17,479 nt of DNA from Clostridia bacterium (GTDB lineage Bacteria; Bacillota; Clostridia; Oscillospirales; Acutalibacteraceae): contig CAAEIM010000058.1 of the NCBI GenBank assembly GCA_900755995.1, positions 1-17,479 on the forward strand. Reading direction: 5' to 3'. The notes below the pieces were generated by a model. It did not search any database, was not told the DNA's origin, and was given only the letters and a program-made list of their open reading frames with translations. Of this stretch, positions 8,121 through 13,374 are shown piece after piece. The first letter of the stretch is position 1. Every line of letters begins with the position of its first letter. The position numbers were made by a program, and so were the translations under genes.

Positions 8121-8137
8121 TACCAAATAAAAGCAAA
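8098..8137. repeat. Perfect 14-bp inverted repeat around the -10 box of P1
   Basis: TTTGCTTTTATTTG (8098-8111) and its exact reverse complement CAAATAAAAGCAAA (8124-8137) are separated by 12 bases that contain TATAAT. The placement over the spacer, -10 and start point of P1 is what a repressor operator looks like. No regulator gene is present in the island; a binding protein is not identified. Confidence 0.7.
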
Positions 8138-8222
8138 AACAACATATAAGAAAAATTTAATTAACAATTTTGTTTATTAAATCAAACTTGTGATTTTTAA
8201 AAAATTTAGCGGCTAAAATTAC

Positions 8223-8265
8223 AAAAAAGAAAAAAGCAACACTTTTATCTAAAGAAAAGTATTGC
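8223..8265 (-). terminator. Strong leftward terminator outside the left 22-bp repeat
   Basis: The arms 8236-8246 and 8255-8265 form an 11-bp stem with an 8-base loop. On the minus strand the one irregular pair is a G-U, and the stem is followed by TTTTTTCTTTTTT (8235 down to 8223). On the plus strand the pair is a C-A mismatch and no T tract follows. It therefore ends leftward transcripts only, and no leftward gene is there to end: its target must be the outward promoter at 8325-8353. Confidence 0.75.
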
Positions 8266-8268
8266 CCG

Positions 8269-8290
8269 AATTTTCGTGAAATATGCCCTT
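8269..8290 (+). repeat. Left 22-bp inverted repeat (putative recombination site IRL)
   Basis: This 22-mer begins AATTTTCGTG and ends TATGCCCTT; its exact reverse complement lies at 9670-9691. Within and beside it is a recombinase-like core: arm TCGTGAAA (8274-8281), 7-base centre TATGCCC (8282-8288), arm TTCAACGA (8289-8296); the arms are reverse complements at 6 of 8 positions. It lies between the leftward terminator and the outward promoter. Confidence 0.8.
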
Positions 8291-8301
8291 CAACGAAAGG
8301 A

Positions 8302-8348
8302 AAATAACGTAAATTTATGCTTATATAATAACAAAATTCACGTTATTT
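8302..8348. repeat. 15-bp inverted repeat around the -10 box of P2
   Basis: Arms 8302-8316 (AAATAACGTAAATTT) and 8334-8348 (AAATTCACGTTATTT) match at 14 of 15 positions with a 17-base loop holding the -10 box of the leftward promoter. The design is like the repeat at P1 but with different arm sequence. An operator role is inferred. Confidence 0.6.
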
Positions 8349-8353
8349 GTCAA
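8325..8353 (-). promoter_or_regulatory. Outward (leftward) sigma-A promoter P2 inside the invertible segment
   Basis: On the minus strand TTGACA (8348-8353), a 17-base spacer and TATTAT (8325-8330) form a near-consensus promoter. Its start point would be near 8318, about 30 bases inside the left 22-bp repeat, reading out of the segment. In the present orientation it faces only the terminator at 8223-8265. After inversion it would read across the right repeat into the gene at 9835, giving a leader of roughly 190 bases. Confidence 0.7.
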
Positions 8354-8375
8354 CAGATTAATTAAAATTTATTTT

Positions 8376-8410
8376 AAAGTTGCATATATTTGTGCAACTT
8401 TTCTTTGTTT
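8376..8410 (+). terminator. Terminator-like hairpin upstream of the recombinase
   Basis: A perfect 9-bp stem, AAAGTTGCA (8376-8384) with TGCAACTTT (8393-8401), has an 8-base loop and is followed by TCTTTGTTT. It would stop or attenuate rightward transcription from P1 before the recombinase gene. The stem has low GC content, so efficiency is uncertain. Confidence 0.5.
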
Positions 8411-8432
8411 ATTGCCTTTAAAAGAGGCTTAA

Positions 8433-8451
8433 ATGGTCAAAACTATGGTCA
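8433..8451 (+). repeat. Paired TGGTCA motifs, upstream (putative integrase arm sites)
   Basis: ATGGTCA occurs at 8433-8439 and 8445-8451, a 12-base period. The same pairing with the same period and orientation occurs after the recombinase gene (9602-9619). Short direct repeats of this sort are typical binding sites for the N-terminal arm-binding domain of Tn916/phage-type integrases. Confidence 0.5.
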
Positions 8452-8495
8452 GTTGCTCTCTTGAAAGTATTAACAATCTGAAAGGCAGTGATTAG
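8433..8495 (+). CDS. Possible 20-residue leader peptide before the recombinase
   Basis: A short frame starting ATGGTCAAAACT, with AGAGG about five bases upstream, encodes MVKTMVSCSLESINNLKGSD and stops with TAG directly abutting the recombinase ATG. The recombinase itself has only a weak AAAGG ten bases upstream, so translational coupling is conceivable. It overlaps the TGGTCA motifs, which could alone explain part of the sequence. No homologue is recognised. Confidence 0.25.
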   Translation: MVKTMVSCSLESINNLKGSD

Positions 8496-9590
8496 ATGAA
8501 AATACAAAAAAATATCTACAAAAGGAAGGACGGCCGATGGGAAGGCAGGTATTTTAAGGAATATGACAGCAACGGAAAAATAAAATACGGTTCTGTCTAT
8601 GCCAAAACATATAATGAGGTAAAAATTAAGTTAAGCAGTGTTATACCCAGTGTTTTAAATATGCCTGATAACAAAGTTGATGTTTACTTTATTGATGTAT
8701 GCTATGATTGGCTGAACAACAAGAAAAGCGCTATAAAGCAATCGACCTATGCAAAGTACAGCTTTGAAATTGAAAAGTATATTGCACCCCAGTTTATTAA
8801 ATACAAGCTATATAAAATAGACAAAAATTCGCTCTGTGATTTGATTACAAGCAATCAACAGCTTACGCAAAAAACGCTTAAACATTTATCTGTTATATTT
8901 AAGTCCATAATAAGGTATACAAATGAAAAATATGATTTTAATATCGAGTTAAAGGACTATCCGTTTACAAGTACTTCTGATAAAAAATATAACGTTTTAT
9001 CAGCATCAGAACAGGAAAAGTTAGAAAAATACCTGCTGAAACAAGCCAACCTGTCAAAGCTGGGCGTGTATTTGTGTTTATATACAGGACTTCGTATCGG
9101 CGAGTTATGCGCTCTTAAATGGTCTGATATTGACTTAGACAATGAAATATTAAGAGTAAACAAGACTATGCAGAGAATACAGAACACGGATGGCGGCAGC
9201 TCATCAAAGACAAAGATTATAATTGAAAAGCCAAAGTCGGAAACATCGATTAGAGATATACCTTTGCCTAAGCATATAATAGGCATATTAAAAAAATATA
9301 AGCCTATATATAGAAAGGACTCATATTTCCTGACAGGAAATATGAGCTATATTGAACCAAGGGCAATGCAAAATAAATTTAAAACATATCTTGAAAAAGC
9401 AGGGGCGGATGATATAAATTTTCACGCATTAAGGCATACATTTGCAACAAGAGCCATTGAAAGCGGAATTGATGTAAAAAGTGTGAGCGAGATTTTAGGT
9501 CATTCAACAGTCAAAATGACTCTTGAAAAATATGTGCACATTACAATGGAGCAAAAGAGAAAAGAAATTAATAAATTAAAACCGTTTTAA
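8496..9590 (+). CDS. Tyrosine site-specific recombinase (integrase/invertase)
   Basis: A 364-residue tyrosine recombinase with all catalytic residues: R200 in YTGLRIGEL, K247 in KPKSETSIRDIPL, H310 and R313 in FHALRHTFATRA, H336 in LGHSTVKMT and the nucleophile Y346 in LEKYVHIT. Residues 1-45 (NIYKRKDGRWEGRYFKEYD) match an AP2-like arm-DNA-binding domain, and about 60-160 form the SAM-like core-binding domain, as in Tn916 and phage integrases. The gene is AT-rich compared with its flanks. No excisionase gene, phage gene or conjugation gene accompanies it. Uniquely here, the gene is enclosed by perfect 22-bp inverted repeats rather than beside direct att repeats, so I infer it inverts its own segment. 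An alternative is a relic integrase of a decayed integrative element. Confidence 0.93.
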   Translation: MKIQKNIYKRKDGRWEGRYFKEYDSNGKIKYGSVYAKTYNEVKIKLSSVIPSVLNMPDNKVDVYFIDVCYDWLNNKKSAIKQSTYAKYSFEIEKYIAPQFIKYKLYKIDKNSLCDLITSNQQLTQKTLKHLSVIFKSIIRYTNEKYDFNIELKDYPFTSTSDKKYNVLSASEQEKLEKYLLKQANLSKLGVYLCLYTGLRIGELCALKWSDIDLDNEILRVNKTMQRIQNTDGGSSSKTKIIIEKPKSETSIRDIPLPKHIIGILKKYKPIYRKDSYFLTGNMSYIEPRAMQNKFKTYLEKAGADDINFHALRHTFATRAIESGIDVKSVSEILGHSTVKMTLEKYVHITMEQKRKEINKLKPF

Positions 9591-9601
9591 AATTTTTTAA
9601 G

Positions 9602-9619
9602 TGGTCAAAAAAATGGTCA
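9602..9619 (+). repeat. Paired TGGTCA motifs, downstream (putative integrase arm sites)
   Basis: TGGTCA at 9602-9607 and 9614-9619 repeat the 12-base period and orientation of the pair at 8433-8451. They lie between the recombinase stop codon and its terminator, about 45 bases inside the right core site. Confidence 0.5.
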
Positions 9620-9620
9620 A

Positions 9621-9664
9621 ACTGCTGTAAAGCCCAGTAAAAATGGGACTTTACAGCAGTTTTT
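9621..9664 (+). terminator. Recombinase terminator
   Basis: ACTGCTGTAAAGCCCA (9621-9636) pairs with TGGGACTTTACAGCAGT (9644-9660) with a single bulged A, loop GTAAAAA, followed by TTTTT. A strong Rho-independent terminator. It stops recombinase transcripts just before the right 22-bp repeat, so the zinc-ribbon/vWA operon is insulated in this orientation. Confidence 0.88.
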
Positions 9665-9669
9665 CTTGA

Positions 9670-9691
9670 AAGGGCATATTTCACGAAAATT
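9670..9691 (-). repeat. Right 22-bp inverted repeat (putative recombination site IRR)
   Basis: Exact reverse complement of 8269-8290. Its core is arm TCTTGAAA (9664-9671), centre GGGCATA (9672-9678) and arm TTTCACGA (9679-9686), the arms matching as reverse complements at 7 of 8 positions. The outer arm and centre are identical between the two sites, while the inner arms differ. Confidence 0.8.
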
Positions 9692-9737
9692 AATGTTGCA
9701 AATTTATTATTGCCTATGATAACAGTTTTTGCAGTAG

Positions 9738-9767
9738 TTGTAAAGACTATTCGCAGAAATGTTATAA
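9738..9767 (+). promoter_or_regulatory. Weak candidate promoter before the zinc-ribbon gene
   Basis: TTGTAA (9738-9743), an 18-base spacer and TTATAA (9762-9767) could give low basal transcription of the downstream operon. It is far weaker than P2. Nothing better is seen between the right repeat and the gene. Confidence 0.25.
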
Positions 9768-9796
9768 AAATTATATTCTGAAATGGGGGAGCATAT

Positions 9797-9853
9797 ATGT
9801 ATTGCAGAAAAATTCGTAAAGGAGATGTTCTATTATGGGAATTAAAGCATTAA
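9797..9853 (+). CDS. Possible 18-residue leader peptide overlapping the zinc-ribbon gene
   Basis: GGGGGAG (9785-9791) sits five bases before an ATG encoding MYCRKIRKGDVLLWELKH, which ends 19 bases inside the next gene in another frame. The ribosome site is stronger and better spaced than that of the main gene, so the peptide may couple translation. Its MYCRK start resembles the beginning of zinc-ribbon proteins, so it might also be a remnant of an older start. Confidence 0.3.
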   Translation: MYCRKIRKGDVLLWELKH

Positions 9854-10857
9854 AATGTACGACCTGCGGTGCTGATATTCAACTTGATGATAGTAGAGAA
9901 TTTGGTTTTTGTCAATTCTGCGGAACTAAATTAATGTTAGTAGAAAAAGTTGAAGTTAAGCATACAGGTCAGGTTTCAGTAGATGGTATACAATCAATTA
10001 AAGAACGAATTGACAATTATAATATATTACTTAAAAATAGTTTTCTTGAACATAATTATGTTGAAGCAAAAAAATATTTAGATATGATTTTACAATTAGA
10101 TCCTCGTAATTCTTCTGCGTGGCTTACTCAATGTAAAATATTAGTTGTAAAACCAAATAAAAAAATAGAAGAAGATATAAAACAGTTCACTTTATCTTCA
10201 AATAATTGTTATAAATATGCTACTACTGAAAATAAAGAAAAAACATCTAGAGAACTTACAGAACTATTAAATAATTTTTTAGAAGTTCTTTGGTGTGTTA
10301 TTTATGATAATAATTTAGCTATTGTACCATTTGATTCTGAAACATTATTTTGCTATATTCCGTCTACAAAATATGAACCTTTTATGTATATCGAATTTTA
10401 TAAATTTCTTATGGAAGAATGCGTAAACGCATTTAAAAAAGATATAGATTCTTCTTATAGTTTAGATACCTTTAATAAACTTTGGAGTGAATTTTATTAT
10501 AGGATATCCTGTAGTATTACTGATTATATACTAAATTCGTTAAACAACAATGAGGCATTTCGTTTCTATAATGATACGGTAAATATTAACCCAAGTTTTA
10601 TTGATTCAGTAACATTTAATCAGTTAAACAATTCTTTATGGGGATACAGAATTTCTTTAAATATAATTTTTAATCGACTTCCTTTTAAAGATATTTTAAA
10701 AGCGGTAGGTAAAAGCATAATTTATGTTGATGGTTGGCTACTAAAAATAAGATGTAGTAGAGGTACAGGTCGAGCAAAAAGTCAACTTACATCACAACAA
10801 AAGGCAAACATAAAAGAAGAAATAAAGCAGATTAATAATAAAATCAATTGTCTATAA
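9835..10857 (+). CDS. Zinc-ribbon, TPR-like protein of unknown function
   Basis: A 340-residue cytoplasmic protein. Residues 1-31 form a zinc ribbon with C8, C11, C26 and C29 (CTTC spaced from CQFC). A conserved-looking linker (VEVKHTGQVSVDGI, about 38-52) leads to a helical repeat region starting SFLEHNYVEAKKYLDMILQLDPRNSSAW (split over 69-96), which resembles one tetratricopeptide unit. The rest is helical and unrecognised; there is no signal peptide or membrane segment. Related zinc-ribbon/TPR proteins of unknown role are common in Firmicutes. It uses many TTA, ATA and AAT codons and is clearly more AT-rich than the flanking genes. AAGGAG lies about ten bases before the ATG. The secreted vWA gene starts 20 bases downstream, so the pair is an operon. 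Confidence 0.8.
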   Translation: MGIKALKCTTCGADIQLDDSREFGFCQFCGTKLMLVEKVEVKHTGQVSVDGIQSIKERIDNYNILLKNSFLEHNYVEAKKYLDMILQLDPRNSSAWLTQCKILVVKPNKKIEEDIKQFTLSSNNCYKYATTENKEKTSRELTELLNNFLEVLWCVIYDNNLAIVPFDSETLFCYIPSTKYEPFMYIEFYKFLMEECVNAFKKDIDSSYSLDTFNKLWSEFYYRISCSITDYILNSLNNNEAFRFYNDTVNINPSFIDSVTFNQLNNSLWGYRISLNIIFNRLPFKDILKAVGKSIIYVDGWLLKIRCSRGTGRAKSQLTSQQKANIKEEIKQINNKINCL

Positions 10858-10877
10858 ATTGAAAGGAGAAAACGACA

Positions 10878-13271
10878 ATGAAAAAAATAATATCAATAGT
10901 TATTACTATCCTTATAGTGGTTAGTTCATTAACAATTTCCCAATTTAATAGTTATGCTACAGATAAGGAAGCTCTTACAGTCCAACAAAAAGCCCAAAAC
11001 TTATTATCAAATTACAATTACAAAAATTGGAAAAGATACAATAAGGTTCAAGATGTTATAGTGGAAAACGGAGAATATCAAGGATTATTTCTTTTTGATC
11101 ATAAAGTTATAGATTTCACAGCCTTAGTAGAGCTGTATGATACCGATTCGTTTGAAAAATTAAATAATGCAAAATATTATTATCAAATGGTTCTAATTGA
11201 TTTACTTCATAACAAATCAATTTTAGAAGAAAAAATCAGCAATACTCAAGATTTATTTGATAATAACCTAATTAATGGTGAAAAAATTGCAAAGGATATT
11301 CTTGATATCAAGCTTGATGATAAACGTTCTAAGATTGGTAATAAAAAATCAGAATTAAATGATAAATTGAAAGATATTTGCGGTGTATCTGACGAAATAT
11401 TTAATATTATTGACAATGTTGATACTGTAGGCGACTTTATTAAATCTGCAATACAATTATCATCTTTAGAAGATGTTTCAGACGCTATGGAGGAAATTAT
11501 TCGTGATATAGGTATCAGTGCTGAAAAAGAAGGGAATCTTGACTTAAAGTTTGCAACTGATAATGTAGTAAATAAAATTAATTTATCTAAAAGCGAAAAT
11601 ATGTTAGATAATGCTGAATTATACACTAATGAGTTTTCTGAAAAATTATTTTATAAATTTATGGATGATATATTTGAAGAGATACTAAGCGATATTGACA
11701 TTATGAAAATAGCTTCTATCGCCTATGAATCCGGAAAATTAGTAGGAAATATAGTAGCAAGCGGAGATGAACAATGCTCCACATATTTGTATATGAAAGC
11801 ATTATATCAAATAGAAAAATTACTTTTATCTAATATGAATATATATGAAAGTGATATTAGCTCTGATTACACAAGTAATAGATTGATAAGTTCATTTGAA
11901 CTTTTTAACTCTATTCAAACTTGTGGTCTTGATATGGCAGAAAAATATGTAAATATTTTTCATAATAAAAATATTTTCTTTAAAATATCAGATGAATGTT
12001 ATAATTCCTATATTAACGCTATTGAAACTTCAAGACTTTATATGGGAACTATTGATTTTTACTCTTCAGATTCGGTTGATAAAACCAATTATGGAAAGTT
12101 AGATATTTGTTTTGTCATAGACACTACTTATTCTATGAATGATGATATTGATAATGTTAAAGAAAATATGAATGAAATAATAGAATCTTTATCAACAAAA
12201 GCAGAAGATTTTCGTGTTTCATTAGTAGACTATCGTGATTTTAGCGAAAGAACTGGTGATAGTTCTGATTATCCATATGATGTGAAATTAAGGTTCACAA
12301 ACAATGTAGATGAGATCAAAAAATCTATTAACGCTCTTGATCTTGGATATGGCGGAGATAATCCAGAAACAGTTTATTCCGGAATAATGGCTGCAATTAA
12401 CAGCGAAATGGTTGGTAATTGGAGAAACGATTCCACAAAGGTGTTAATCGTAATGGGAGATGCAGGCGCACTTGATCCAGAACCATATACAAATTATACA
12501 TATTCAGAAGTAATCAACTCTATTAATAATGGATTCATACTAAAAGATGATTACGATGTAATAAAGAATGCAGTAAGTGCCAGTCCAGTTGGCGCAAATA
12601 ATACAGGAATAAAAGCATACACAATCTCCATTGGAGGAAGCGAAGAGGTGAATAACTTATTTTCTAACATTTCTAAAGATACAAATGGAATATATACAAA
12701 TGTTTTATCAGCATCAGAGGTTAGCGAAAATATAATTAATTTAATTGAAAAGATTGAAATTGAAAATCCATTTGAAATACCAACACCCTTTAATGTTAAT
12801 GTAGACTTTACAAAAAAATCTGCTAACAAAAATGTGACCATTAACTTAGGCAATAATATTTCAATAAATAGTTTACTGGATGAAAACGGAACTGCTTTAT
12901 TAAGCAGTCTATACCCTGGGGTATATCAATGTGTTGTAAATGATGATATCTATTCTATGACTATAGATGATAATGGTGTAGCTACTGTTGTAAAAAATAA
13001 TCCAGAAATACCGCCAACAAACACATCAAACACAACAAACACAACTGTTATTAAACCATCAACAACAGTTGTTGAACCCACAACAATTGCAACATTTCAA
13101 ACTGATGTAACAACAAAAATTTCCACAAATGATACTGCTACAAATAATAGCATAAATAATGATAACGGAGTTATAAAAACAGGTAATGTTTCAATCATAG
13201 CTATTATTATATTACTCCTTGCATCACTTTCAGCAGGTGCATTTGCTCTGTACAAAAGAAAAATTAAATAA
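10878..13271 (+). CDS. Secreted, cell-surface vWA-domain protein
   Basis: A 797-residue exported protein. A signal peptide (about 1-28, KK then a hydrophobic run ending NSYA) is followed by a mostly helical region of about 370 residues with no recognised domain, then a vWA domain (about 408-625). The metal-ion site is intact: D415-x-T417-x-S419, T498 in GGDNPETV and D528 in VMGDAG. Residues about 635-705 look like a small beta domain, followed by a threonine/asparagine-rich stalk (711-763), then VIKTGN, a hydrophobic helix (771-792) and YKRKIK. That tail has the plan of a sortase signal with an atypical motif, or a membrane anchor. AAAGGAG lies eight bases before the ATG. vWA domains bind protein ligands, so an adhesin or surface-sensing role is inferred. 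Strongly AT-rich. Confidence 0.87.
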   Translation: MKKIISIVITILIVVSSLTISQFNSYATDKEALTVQQKAQNLLSNYNYKNWKRYNKVQDVIVENGEYQGLFLFDHKVIDFTALVELYDTDSFEKLNNAKYYYQMVLIDLLHNKSILEEKISNTQDLFDNNLINGEKIAKDILDIKLDDKRSKIGNKKSELNDKLKDICGVSDEIFNIIDNVDTVGDFIKSAIQLSSLEDVSDAMEEIIRDIGISAEKEGNLDLKFATDNVVNKINLSKSENMLDNAELYTNEFSEKLFYKFMDDIFEEILSDIDIMKIASIAYESGKLVGNIVASGDEQCSTYLYMKALYQIEKLLLSNMNIYESDISSDYTSNRLISSFELFNSIQTCGLDMAEKYVNIFHNKNIFFKISDECYNSYINAIETSRLYMGTIDFYSSDSVDKTNYGKLDICFVIDTTYSMNDDIDNVKENMNEIIESLSTKAEDFRVSLVDYRDFSERTGDSSDYPYDVKLRFTNNVDEIKKSINALDLGYGGDNPETVYSGIMAAINSEMVGNWRNDSTKVLIVMGDAGALDPEPYTNYTYSEVINSINNGFILKDDYDVIKNAVSASPVGANNTGIKAYTISIGGSEEVNNLFSNISKDTNGIYTNVLSASEVSENIINLIEKIEIENPFEIPTPFNVNVDFTKKSANKNVTINLGNNISINSLLDENGTALLSSLYPGVYQCVVNDDIYSMTIDDNGVATVVKNNPEIPPTNTSNTTNTTVIKPSTTVVEPTTIATFQTDVTTKISTNDTATNNSINNDNGVIKTGNVSIIAIIILLLASLSAGAFALYKRKIK

Positions 13272-13300
13272 TTCAATATTTTAAATATTGACTAAGTCCA

Positions 13301-13333
13301 AAAAGGCCGACGCAAAATCTGCGCCGACCTTTT
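13301..13333. terminator. Shared convergent terminator (vWA gene and amt)
   Basis: AAAAGGCCGACGCA (13301-13314) and TGCGCCGACCTTTT (13320-13333) form a 14-bp stem with two G-U-type positions and a 5-base loop. On the plus strand TTTTCGG follows; on the minus strand TTTTTGG follows. It can serve both converging genes and marks the right edge of the AT-rich island. Confidence 0.85.
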
Positions 13334-13374
13334 CGGTTTATGTGAATTAAAAAGGATAGGTAATTTAATGTGGA

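Noticed and set aside
8098..8137. The P1 inverted repeat as a second, tiny invertible promoter
   Set aside because: Only 12 bases lie between the arms and the -35 lies outside; a flip would not reverse a promoter and DNA that short cannot easily be looped for inversion. An operator is simpler.
8121..8222. A gene or RNA served directly by P1
   Set aside because: No frame with a ribosome site and no compact stable fold was seen in this AT-rich stretch.
8496..9590. Recombinase as marker of a prophage or conjugative element
   Set aside because: No phage structural, replication, relaxase or excisionase gene is in the window, and the sites next to it are inverted, not direct. A decayed element cannot be fully excluded.
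13021..13160. Repetitive ACAACA-rich DNA as a slippage-prone tandem repeat
   Set aside because: The repeats are irregular and encode a Thr/Asn stalk; no exact tandem unit long enough to suggest slipped-strand phase variation.
8087..13292. AAATATTGAC at 8087-8096 and 13283-13292 as direct att repeats bounding an integrated island
   Set aside because: Only 10 bases in very AT-rich DNA, part of the P1 -35 box on the left and of a palindrome on the right, and unrelated to the recombinase core sequence. Too likely by chance.
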